DNA from: an uncultured Succinivibrionaceae bacterium
GTDB lineage: Bacteria; Pseudomonadota; Gammaproteobacteria; Enterobacterales; Succinivibrionaceae
DNA length: 39,759 nt
Direction of reading: 5' to 3'
NCBI GenBank assembly: GCA_944389865.1
Contig: CALXNX010000021.1
Span: 1-39,759, forward strand
Below are positions 1-7,320 of the stretch, in pieces; the first letter of the stretch is position 1; every line of letters starts with the position of its first letter. The position numbers and the translations under genes are program-made. The notes below the pieces were generated by a model, which was not told where the DNA came from, made no database searches, and worked only from the letters and a program-made list of their open reading frames with translations.

Positions 1-39
1 TTCATGCTGCCGGTACTGTCTGAAGACGGGTTTAGCCAT
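1..39 (-). CDS. N-terminus of an IS1182-family-like transposase, cut by the window edge
   Basis: Reading leftwards from position 39 there is an ATG followed by 13 sense codons (MAKPVFRQYRQHE) that run off the window. A strong Shine-Dalgarno (GGAGGTG, complement of 43-49) lies 3 bases upstream. The MxKPVFRxYxQxx opening is typical of IS1182-type DDE transposases, which continue with a conserved LLPP segment; that part is outside the window. Only 13 residues are visible, so the family call rests on the opening motif. If it is right, the left edge of the window is an insertion sequence and positions 40-180 contain its terminal non-coding part. Confidence 0.5.
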   Translation of the reverse strand, partial: MAKPVFRQYRQHE

Positions 40-184
40 ACTCACCTCCGGATAGTCTGCGCTGACTATGGGTGAATCATAGCAAAATTCGTTAAATTTT
101 ACAAGTAATTATATGAAATTAAAAGAAATCATTTTGCAAAAATATGATGTTTTGCAAATTTTACCGTTTCTGGAACATAAAATC

Positions 185-209
185 GGGGGTGACCTTTTTA
201 GTCACCCCC
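185..209. terminator. Perfect 9-bp hairpin, terminator-like
   Basis: GGGGGTGAC (185-193) and GTCACCCCC (201-209) form a perfect stem with a 7-base loop, followed on the plus strand by only three T. It lies between the transposase start and the small ORF at 242. It could be a weak terminator or part of the insertion-sequence end. Nothing else is recognisable in 40-241. Confidence 0.4.
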
Positions 210-241
210 TTTAATAAACTATAACTGAAGCGGAGAAATAG

Positions 242-379
242 ATGTACTCAGCATTTCCTGAAACGCCCGAGGGCCGCGAGGCTGCTCTTAAAGAAGTAAA
301 TTATATGGAACAGAATCTAAGACTTGAAGGCTGCGATGTCTCAAAATTATCTGACTATATGGCGGGACCACGTGAATGA
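242..379 (+). CDS. Putative small protein, 45 residues, unknown
   Basis: An ATG at 242 opens a 45-codon frame ending with TGA at 377-379. A GGAG at 232-235 sits 6 bases upstream, which is ideal spacing. The predicted peptide is charged (MYSAFPETPEGREAALKEVN at the start), with no membrane segment and no motif I recognise. It points towards the methyltransferase gene, which is on the opposite strand, and so is not part of that operon. It may be a genuine small gene or the remnant of a longer one damaged by the neighbouring insertion sequence. Confidence 0.35.
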   Translation: MYSAFPETPEGREAALKEVNYMEQNLRLEGCDVSKLSDYMAGPRE

Positions 380-441
380 TCGAAATCACACTTTTGATAC
401 CGCCATACTGTATCGCTTCACTTCCTTTATGTTTTCTTGAT

Positions 442-2001
442 TTATGCTAATAACTTCGCTAAACGTGGGCACTTAACATAAGATAGTTCTTTTGGCTCGA
501 TTTTTTTCAAACCTCCACCATACACTCGGCCTTCGCTTTCAAGATCATTAGCAGTAATGTTACTCAAAGCGTTCCAAACCTCATATAGTATGTCGGGGGT
601 CTGAGCAATTGTTTCTTGGAGAGTAGCTTTAGGATATAACATTAAATATGAATTGGTGGCAATTGCGCTTGTGTGGTTCAAAATGAAACGAAAAGGCGCA
701 GCGTGTTCGTCATTTCCTCTGCCCATATAAGAACATAAGAATGGCGTTGCCGATCTATTTTCTTGGTAATACCAAACCTTACGATTTTTACACAGATACT
801 TCTGTGCAGTAGTATCAATGCCGCTACTCAAGTAATTCCAAATGGACGGATGATTCTTTTTCACTTCCTCTTCTGGGAGTGTACAGTTAAGCAAGAAATA
901 CTGCGTGTCTAAGCAGGGATTTCCGTATTTATCACTAAACACTTCATTGCATTTTAAATAACGAGGGCTTGGCAGAATTGGTGTAAAGAAATTCATGTCG
1001 AGATTTAGTTCTTCAATTTTTTCTTTAGACAAGATAAAGAAATCGTTGTCTCCAGTTGCCAATCCACGTTTAATCGTGAAAAAATCACCTAATGTCGGAG
1101 TATGAGTACTCAGAAGACGCTCATCATTGGTCGGAAAATGAGTCCATTTTCTGCTTTTTCCCAAAGTGTTTCTATCCACGTTTCGGCTAACTTCTGGTTT
1201 TTCAAGTGTGCCACCATAAGAAAATTCGACATCATAATTGTTTTCCATGGTCTCGTTTTTAAACCAAACCACACAGGAAGATACCAAAGCATCATCAAAT
1301 TTACAGTTCTCAGGATTATATCTATGCACTCTAAGTAAATGAACTTTGTTTAGCAGGTACTCTTTCAGTTTTCCGCCATAATTAACATCCATAAACTCAC
1401 TTGGAATAAGCCAGCCACATATTGCATCTGGAGCGAGCCACTTGTGTGCAGATAAAATAAAATAGCAATATAGTCCTGCAAGACCCGAAAGTGATAACCC
1501 CGTTTCTTTTTGTGTCATAGTTGAGAGCTTGGACTTCTGTTCTTTGTCAATATAATGGTGCCGTACATACGGAGGATTACTAATCAAAAGGTTGACATTT
1601 TCAAATGATTCAATTTCAGTAAAATCGCCGTTTACTAAATTTAAATTTGTGTAACCCCAAAGTTCATTGGCAGCAGTATAAAAATCTTTGTCTACTTCAA
1701 CTCCGATTGCAGTGTTTATGATTTTAGCTTGTTTGTCACACTCTGATAAAAGAGCCGAATAAAACGCTCCCGTACCAAATGCAGGCTCCAAAAAAGAGAT
1801 TTCCTTTTTGTCCTGCAAAGTTAAACCAAAGGACATTATTTCTTGGGCCAATTCATAAGGGGTTGCAAACTGACCAAACCGTCTACGACTTTCAATGCTT
1901 TTGCCATTATCAATCGCTGTTTGTAATTGCATTCTTCTGGATTCTATTAAACTCAAATCCCTAATTGCTCCAAATCGTTTATTCTGTGTTCCCATATCCA
2001 A
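442..2001 (-). CDS. N6-adenine DNA methyltransferase of a XamI-type restriction-modification system
   Basis: The protein transfers a methyl group from S-adenosylmethionine to adenine in DNA and should protect the host from the endonuclease encoded just upstream. Visible motifs are the FATPxELA segment (about residues 45-52), the SAM-binding motif LEPAFGTGAF (71-80) and the catalytic NPPY (142-145), giving the Eco57I/gamma-type architecture. The remaining 350 residues are the usual variable target-recognition part. The frame can start at TTG 2001 or ATG 1995. A GAAGGA lies 5 bases before the TTG and 11 before the ATG, so both are possible. Either start overlaps the 3' end of the endonuclease gene by more than 40 bases, which suggests translational coupling. 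An internal ATG at 1932 would remove the overlap. AT-rich composition contrasts with the core genome and suggests transfer. Confidence 0.88.
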   Translation of the reverse strand: MDMGTQNKRFGAIRDLSLIESRRMQLQTAIDNGKSIESRRRFGQFATPYELAQEIMSFGLTLQDKKEISFLEPAFGTGAFYSALLSECDKQAKIINTAIGVEVDKDFYTAANELWGYTNLNLVNGDFTEIESFENVNLLISNPPYVRHHYIDKEQKSKLSTMTQKETGLSLSGLAGLYCYFILSAHKWLAPDAICGWLIPSEFMDVNYGGKLKEYLLNKVHLLRVHRYNPENCKFDDALVSSCVVWFKNETMENNYDVEFSYGGTLEKPEVSRNVDRNTLGKSRKWTHFPTNDERLLSTHTPTLGDFFTIKRGLATGDNDFFILSKEKIEELNLDMNFFTPILPSPRYLKCNEVFSDKYGNPCLDTQYFLLNCTLPEEEVKKNHPSIWNYLSSGIDTTAQKYLCKNRKVWYYQENRSATPFLCSYMGRGNDEHAAPFRFILNHTSAIATNSYLMLYPKATLQETIAQTPDILYEVWNALSNITANDLESEGRVYGGGLKKIEPKELSYVKCPRLAKLLA

Positions 2002-2918
2002 TCAATTCCTTCTGCTGCTTCGTAGCCTAAATATCCCGAATCAAAGTAGCCACATAAAAACAAACTATACGATACCATATTGCCATATGTATTTTTTAAT
2101 TGTTGCATTTTGGCAGCTTCTTCTTTGCGGCGTTTGTTTACGTTGGTAAAATCTCCGGCCGATTTTGCTTCAATAAGGAGAGGAAAGTCTCCGGCTTGTG
2201 CCGATTTAGGAAGAATAACCACATCAACAGGAATGTTGATTCTATCTTCTGCTCCTTCAGCAACTAATACTGGCACATTAGTATGGAACGAAAATGTTCC
2301 TGTTGCCATTTCGTTATACTTTGTTCCGGCATTGGCTTCCGTATAACCTCTATTCTGCAAGAAATGTGTTATTGCCGCAAGCTGACGTTTCTCTTGAGCA
2401 TTTCTAATAATCGGATCGGCTACCGCACCACACAATCTATCTGCAACAACAGTTGCAGATCTCTGAACCTCTTGTTCAGTTGGTTCACGCATTTCTGGTA
2501 GCCAAACAAATATATCTGGATCTGCCATCCTATTGATAGTTTTGGCTATTTTTGAAAGCTCGTCAGATAATCTATCCGCAGCCATTCGAGGAGATACACG
2601 AGGATTATCCGTATCTTCCATGTTTTCAACTAAGCTCTTAGTTACTCCTGCTAAACCAACAAGACGATCTCTTGCTATAGGAGGGCAAGTAGACATCCTT
2701 AATATTGGCAAGACCTCTGGGTGATTTTTTAATAGTTCGACCGATATGTTTCTCAGATAACTCGTATCAACAAGAGCACGCTCCACGCTACTTGCTGTTG
2801 TTACACGTGTTTCTCTAAATGCTCTGGGAGCAAATTCCATAAACCAACTATTATACAAATCCACAGATTGCAAAATATCATTTTTCCAAAGATCGGGTTT
2901 ATCTCTATTGATGCTCAT
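1953..2918 (-). CDS. XamI-family type II restriction endonuclease
   Basis: This is the cutting partner of the methyltransferase that follows. The opening INRDKPDLWKNDI, the SVDLYNSWFMEFAPRAFRET segment and the LRMSTCPPIARDRLVGLAGV segment are the hallmarks of the RE_XamI family. XamI itself cuts the SalI site GTCGAC; the specificity here is inferred from family only. A probable PD-(D/E)xK core is seen as VDVVIL followed by LLIEAK around residues 230-252. The frame is open to a TTG at 2933, but ATG 2918 has an AGGAGA about 7 bases upstream and gives 321 residues, so I prefer it. The Shine-Dalgarno overlaps the stop codon of the 88-residue ORF upstream, so these genes form one operon with the regulator at 3232-3972. 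Confidence 0.87.
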   Translation of the reverse strand: MSINRDKPDLWKNDILQSVDLYNSWFMEFAPRAFRETRVTTASSVERALVDTSYLRNISVELLKNHPEVLPILRMSTCPPIARDRLVGLAGVTKSLVENMEDTDNPRVSPRMAADRLSDELSKIAKTINRMADPDIFVWLPEMREPTEQEVQRSATVVADRLCGAVADPIIRNAQEKRQLAAITHFLQNRGYTEANAGTKYNEMATGTFSFHTNVPVLVAEGAEDRINIPVDVVILPKSAQAGDFPLLIEAKSAGDFTNVNKRRKEEAAKMQQLKNTYGNMVSYSLFLCGYFDSGYLGYEAAEGIDWIWEHRINDLEQLGI

Positions 2919-2929
2919 GTAATCTCTCC

Positions 2930-3196
2930 TCAAATTTTTCTTTTTAAGAGGCGGACAAAGAGCGTATTCTGAAAGAAATATTCACAGCGAATGTTCCTTC
3001 GCATGTAGCTGTAGATTAGATCTGCCAAATCGGCATTGCTGAAATTCGATGCGTCAGAAATTTGCGAAGCAAAACAGGAAAGCGCGACCGCGTAAACCTC
3101 ACAGCGGCGGCCGGCTGTGAGATCTGACAGCAATTTAGGCGAAAAGAAACCAGCGGCAATACGGTCTAAGCTTTTCGCTGAACATCCTGCTTCCAT
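2930..3196 (-). CDS. Small protein of unknown function in the restriction-modification operon
   Basis: An 88-codon frame with an ATG at 3196 sits 35 bases after the stop of the XRE regulator and ends 11 bases before the endonuclease start. The product is rich in alanine, serine and leucine, has several cysteines and a basic C-terminus (LLKRKI), and shows no signal peptide or recognised domain. No clear Shine-Dalgarno precedes it, so translation may depend on coupling to the regulator gene. It could be an operon-specific accessory or control protein. It could also be the remnant of a larger gene, because a second frame (3135-3359) overlaps it. I do not recognise the family. Confidence 0.45.
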   Translation of the reverse strand: MEAGCSAKSLDRIAAGFFSPKLLSDLTAGRRCEVYAVALSCFASQISDASNFSNADLADLIYSYMRRNIRCEYFFQNTLFVRLLKRKI

Positions 3197-3231
3197 AACA
3201 TGATCTTACAGCTGGTACGACATCAGACTCA

Positions 3232-3972
3232 CTAAAAAACCTTTGTGAAATTAAGACAAATCCCAAACACCTGCATGTTATCACGCAGCACCGCCTGCGG
3301 CTCTGCCTGTTCATCATTGCTGCGCAGCTCAAAAAGCTCTGCGTCCATCCGGCGCACACGGCGCAGTTTTACCGCCTTTTCATCCAGCACTCGCACTAAA
3401 GCAAAGCGCTGCATATTAAAATCTCTATCCACATCGCAGGTACGGCACAGCAGCAGTACGCTGGGCGGAACCGACACGGTCGGATCAGCGCAGACCATAT
3501 CGCTGCTGCGATAAAGCACCGCAAAATACTGCTCTTTTTCCAAGCGCTCAAAACCTAAAGTCATCTGCGGCCTGCTCTTTATTGCCTCAAAGAGCGCAGT
3601 CTTATTGTTCGGCACGTTAAGCAGTTCATTAAGTCTGAAGAAATTAAAAATCAGGATTTTGTTAAAGAGGAGCTGTTCCCTATCGGAATCAAAATCCAAA
3701 GCCTGATCAGTACTGACAACCGCTTTATCATATTCTTCCTTAATAAAGGTAGTAAGCGGAACGTCAAAATAAGATGCCAGACCGGTTAGATATTTCAAAC
3801 GCGGCACTCTGGTGCCGCGTTCCCACGCACTGTAAGTTGCTAAAGTAATCGATAAGGAATCTGCTATTTCACCTTGAGTTTTTCCAAGTCTCGAACGCAG
3901 CACCTTAAGCCGCTGCGGAAAATCCTCAACGATAATATTATTGCAGTTTACCGTGACATCTTCCTTAGCCAT
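3232..3972 (-). CDS. XRE-family regulator with a LexA/S24-like C-terminal domain, probably non-cleaving
   Basis: Residues 22-77 form a Cro/CI-type helix-turn-helix (LGKTQGEIADSL then ATYSAWERGTRVP). Residues 150-246 follow the order of a LexA/CI S24 peptidase domain: a SSDM segment, a hydrophobic strand, ALVRVLDEKAVKLRRV and a closing VFGICL strand. The lysine of the Ser-Lys dyad seems to be kept (K202, matching the VKRL segment of LexA). The residue before the methionine, where the nucleophilic serine should be, is aspartate (D158). It should therefore bind DNA but not cleave itself. It starts at ATG 3972 with an AGGAT 5 bases upstream, and it heads the restriction-modification operon. A likely role is timing control of that operon or repression of another element promoter. 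Confidence 0.75.
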   Translation of the reverse strand: MAKEDVTVNCNNIIVEDFPQRLKVLRSRLGKTQGEIADSLSITLATYSAWERGTRVPRLKYLTGLASYFDVPLTTFIKEEYDKAVVSTDQALDFDSDREQLLFNKILIFNFFRLNELLNVPNNKTALFEAIKSRPQMTLGFERLEKEQYFAVLYRSSDMVCADPTVSVPPSVLLLCRTCDVDRDFNMQRFALVRVLDEKAVKLRRVRRMDAELFELRSNDEQAEPQAVLRDNMQVFGICLNFTKVF

Positions 3973-4013
3973 AGATCCTAATCCTTCTGCTGATAGTGCA
4001 TCTAAACTAAAGC

Positions 4014-4050
4014 TAATACAAATTAATACAATTGTCCACTTTTCGTATTA
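4014..4050. promoter_or_regulatory. Candidate operator of the XRE regulator
   Basis: Upstream of the regulator start (3972) two 10-base units stand in tandem (TAATACAAAT at 4014-4023 and TAATACAATT at 4024-4033). An inverted partner GTATTA follows at 4045-4050. Tandem and inverted repeats at this distance from an XRE start are typical of autoregulatory operators. The repeats are seen directly; the function is inferred. No convincing -35/-10 pair could be fixed in this AT-rich stretch. Confidence 0.35.
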
Positions 4051-4158
4051 AACTTTTTGACTTTATGTACACATTCTATAAAAACACAGATTCAGACGCA
4101 AATATCAGATTATGCTTTTCTCAGAATAAGGACTTTTATCTTCGCTCAATGCAGGCTC

Positions 4159-4881
4159 TTATGCCGCCTGCAGCTTAAACAGTTTAGAGCAAATCCGCTC
4201 ACTCAGTGCGCAGCAGTCCAGCAGGATTTTAATGCCCTGCTCGGCATCTTCAATCTGCCGCACATATTCACAGATTAAAGCTTTATCCACAAAATGCTGA
4301 TAGCGCTGGCCAAAATAGAAGCACAATTTAGCCGCCGCCAAATCGATCGCCATCATTGCAGGTACGGACAAACAGGACTGCTCCTGGGACAGCATCCATA
4401 AGGCCGCATTGTAGGCATCCGCTGATGCCTCCACACTGCCGCGATCCTGAGGCATTAAAAGCAGTTTCTCAGCGTAGCGCACCTGCGGCGTGAAAATTTC
4501 AGCAGTTTTAAACGGCACCTGCAGACTTTCAAGCAGCTCATAACAGCGCCACGGCTCCTCGGGCATTTCCGCCTGCAGAGCAGTGCCGCGCAGATTGTAA
4601 ACAGCATAAGAGCTGATCTGCAGCATCTGATCCTGCGCTGTAAAGGAAATTATGCACTCCTGCTGCATTTGAGTGACATCCAGTTTCTGCTTCACAGCGC
4701 CGGCATGATCAATCCAGGCACTGCAGTCCGGTGCCGCCTGAGCTAAAAGTACTGCATTAAGCCCGGAAAAAGGCCGCCCCGTGAGCACATTGTAAGGCAG
4801 AGGCTGATCCTGCCAGCAGAGTCTGCCGTGCATGCACTGATCGCGAAAGCGCTCATAAATTTCTATCAACTGCATAAGCAT
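4159..4881 (-). CDS. ArdC-like protein with the zincin (HExxH) motif lost
   Basis: The first part contains YNVLTGRPFSGLNAVLL (about residues 30-46), the signature of the ArdC N-terminal single-stranded-DNA-binding domain found on plasmids and integrative elements. The segment with YAEKLLLMPQDRGSVEASA (about 140-160) matches the ArdC metallopeptidase region, where family members read YYSPxxDxIxLPxxxxFxS. The next stretch, where active members have HELAHWTGH, reads ALWMLSQEQ here, with no HExxH. The following MAIDLAAAKLCFYFG matches the EELVAE helix but lacks its glutamates. It should thus be a DNA-binding or decoy protein without protease activity. The frame is open to TTG 4893; ATG 4881 is chosen for its codon, as no clear Shine-Dalgarno helps. 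It lies 127 bases after topoisomerase III and is the last gene of this cluster. Confidence 0.6.
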   Translation of the reverse strand: MLMQLIEIYERFRDQCMHGRLCWQDQPLPYNVLTGRPFSGLNAVLLAQAAPDCSAWIDHAGAVKQKLDVTQMQQECIISFTAQDQMLQISSYAVYNLRGTALQAEMPEEPWRCYELLESLQVPFKTAEIFTPQVRYAEKLLLMPQDRGSVEASADAYNAALWMLSQEQSCLSVPAMMAIDLAAAKLCFYFGQRYQHFVDKALICEYVRQIEDAEQGIKILLDCCALSERICSKLFKLQAA

Positions 4882-5008
4882 ACTGCGTATCAAGGCACGC
4901 AGCCTGTAAGTGAATCAGGATGATCACAGAAGGTAAACTTGATTGAGCTGCAGGAACTGCTCACCCTGAAAAACTCCTGCAGCTGCATTTCAGCGCTCAA
5001 GCACAGGC

Positions 5009-7318
5009 TTAAGCGCCGAATTTTTTGCCAATCCTGCCGTCATCATCAAAAAATGACGACTTGCAGTCAGGACAATACCAATGAAACCTGCTGGGATCGG
5101 ATTTGTTGGGATAGCGCTTAGCGGTTTTGCCGCACACGGGACACTTTTCAGCAGGATAACTGCTGCCGGATTTTTCAATCTTGGTCCCAACCTTGCCGTT
5201 ATCATCCTTGTAAGATGATTTGCACCCGCCGCACCACCAAATGAATTCATCTTTGAACTTTGATTTGATACGGGACATCTTCTTGCCGCAGCTGGGGCAG
5301 TCAGCAGAAAGACGCTCTGCGCCAATCCTGCCGCTGTCATCATCAAAGTTGGCTTTACAGCCGCCGCAGTGCCAGTAGAACTGCCCCTTTTTAAATTTAC
5401 TCTCATTACGGTACAAATTGCCTCCGCATTTCGGGCATTTTTCAACGTGATCAGCGGACTTAATTTCTTCTGCCATCATGGTCTCCTCTAACATGGCTTT
5501 AACTAACCTCACCGTCTCTGTCTCAAAATTTGATGCCGAGCCGGTGCCCTTCTGAATATTCTTTAATTCTTCCTCAGCATCAGCCGTTAATGAGGCGCTC
5601 TGCAGCTTCTTAGGAATAACCTCAATAACCTGCCGCCCAAATTCAGTTGAGATAAGCTTAGAGCGCGAAAGCTTCACATAGCCGACATGCTTTAAGCGAT
5701 CAATAATGCCCGCGCGCGTGGCGGCAGTGCCGATGCCTGAAGTTTCTTTTAACAGCTTCTTCTCCTGCGGATCAGTGACATATTTCGCCACTTCCTCCAT
5801 CGCCTTAACTAAAGTGCCTTCAGTAAAAGGCTTGGGCGGCTGCGTATTCTTAGATACTGCAGTAATGCCGCTTAAATTGGAGAACTGATCTTTGTGCAGC
5901 ACCGGCAAATTCTGCGGCTCCTCCTCGCCCTGATCTTCCGGTTTGTCACTGCTGTAAAGCTTCTTCCAGCCGGATTCAATCACCTGTCTGCCCTTGGACA
6001 CAAACACATCGCCGCAGTCCAGCTGGGTAATTATTTCCGTTTCATTAAAGGTGCAGTCCGGCATGAAAGCCGCCGCATAGCGTTTACAAATCAGTTCGTA
6101 AACCTGTCGGCACTCTTGAGAGATGCCGGCAAATTTCTCAGGGCTGATCTCCTGCAGGGTAGGCGCTAAGCCGGTATGTGCTTCTTCATTTACCTTAGCA
6201 TCATTCCACAGCGCGCTCCTGCGCTTAGGATCAGCCGTATGCAGTAAGGACTGCCACTGCGGGAACGTCTTAGCCACATGCGCCAGAATAGGCTCCACAT
6301 CCCCCTGCTGCGATGCAGGCAGATAGGGACATGACGTGCGCGGATATGAAGTGAGCTTATGAGTTTCATACAGCTCCTGCGCGATAGATAAAGTTTTGTT
6401 GGCAGAAAAACCGAACTTTCTGCTGCATTCTACCTGCAGATCAGTCAGCGTATAAAGCAGCTTGGGCTTCTCGCTTTTAAGCTTCTGCTCGTATGAAGTG
6501 ATCCTGCCTGCAGGCGCAGCCTTCATGCGGGCAATCGCATTCTTAACCGCCTGCGCATCAGTTAAATAGTCATCCGGATCTTTAAGCTCCGAGGGAATTT
6601 GCCATTTACCCTTATAGACCGCAGTGCCGGCTTTAAACTCTCCAGTCAGCTCATAAAACTTCTTACTCTTAAAGTTTGCTATTGCATTGTCGCGATCCAC
6701 AATTAACCGCAGCGTAGTGCTCTGTACGCGCCCTGCTGAGATCACGCTTTTAGCATGGTGTCTTAAGGTCAGCGCCCGGCTGATGTTCATGCCGATCAGC
6801 CAGTCAGCGTGTGAACGCGCCTCAGCGGCCAATCCCCAAGGCTCATATTTGCTGTTAGGTTCCAGCTTTGCCAGCGCACGCTGTACACTCTTACTGTCCA
6901 TAGCAGACTGCCAGTAGCGCAGCGTAGTACCTTCCCACTTAAAGCGATTGAGCACTTCATCCACCAGGATCTGACCTTCACGATCCGGATCGCCGGCATT
7001 CACCACTTCTGAGGCCTGTTTTAACAGCTCGCCAATCAGCTTTAACTGCCTGCGCGCATCATGACGCGGCTTTTTCTTCCACTGTCTGGGGACAATCGGC
7101 AAATCCTGCGTCCGCCACATTTTTTTGCCTTTGTTATTTAAAGGCACATCTTCCGGCAAATAAAAATCCGGATCTTCAAGCTCCAGCAAATGACCAAAGC
7201 AGTTAGTCACCCACACATTGCCCCTGCACTTATAATAGCCGTCGCAGCGCTGCTCTACTCCCAGCTCTGCGGCAATCGCTTTAGCCACTGACGGCTTTTC
7301 TGCAATAAACAGCCTCAT
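5009..7318 (-). CDS. topB: DNA topoisomerase III with three C-terminal zinc ribbons
   Basis: A type IA topoisomerase that passes single DNA strands and resolves replication or transfer intermediates. The Toprim start RLFIAEKPSVAKAIAAELG, the GDPDREGQ acidic motif, SAGRVQSTTLRLIVDRD and the active-site tyrosine in LTSYPRTSCPYLP (near residue 325) are all present. The C-terminus carries three CPxCG...CxxCK zinc ribbons at about 627-665, 673-710 and 724-769. The total of 769 residues is longer than the roughly 650 of the chromosomal enterobacterial enzyme, and the layout fits TopB copies on integrative elements. ATG 7318 follows the helicase stop by two bases and has AAGGGG 7 bases upstream; the frame extends to a TTG at 7324. 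It is co-transcribed with the helicase. Confidence 0.92.
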   Translation of the reverse strand: MRLFIAEKPSVAKAIAAELGVEQRCDGYYKCRGNVWVTNCFGHLLELEDPDFYLPEDVPLNNKGKKMWRTQDLPIVPRQWKKKPRHDARRQLKLIGELLKQASEVVNAGDPDREGQILVDEVLNRFKWEGTTLRYWQSAMDSKSVQRALAKLEPNSKYEPWGLAAEARSHADWLIGMNISRALTLRHHAKSVISAGRVQSTTLRLIVDRDNAIANFKSKKFYELTGEFKAGTAVYKGKWQIPSELKDPDDYLTDAQAVKNAIARMKAAPAGRITSYEQKLKSEKPKLLYTLTDLQVECSRKFGFSANKTLSIAQELYETHKLTSYPRTSCPYLPASQQGDVEPILAHVAKTFPQWQSLLHTADPKRRSALWNDAKVNEEAHTGLAPTLQEISPEKFAGISQECRQVYELICKRYAAAFMPDCTFNETEIITQLDCGDVFVSKGRQVIESGWKKLYSSDKPEDQGEEEPQNLPVLHKDQFSNLSGITAVSKNTQPPKPFTEGTLVKAMEEVAKYVTDPQEKKLLKETSGIGTAATRAGIIDRLKHVGYVKLSRSKLISTEFGRQVIEVIPKKLQSASLTADAEEELKNIQKGTGSASNFETETVRLVKAMLEETMMAEEIKSADHVEKCPKCGGNLYRNESKFKKGQFYWHCGGCKANFDDDSGRIGAERLSADCPSCGKKMSRIKSKFKDEFIWWCGGCKSSYKDDNGKVGTKIEKSGSSYPAEKCPVCGKTAKRYPNKSDPSRFHWYCPDCKSSFFDDDGRIGKKFGA

Positions 7319-7320
7319 AA

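Noticed and set aside
3135-3359. 74-codon minus-strand frame overlapping the end of the XRE regulator
   Set aside because: It overlaps both the regulator and the 88-residue ORF, has a basic, arginine-rich shadow-frame composition and no start signal.
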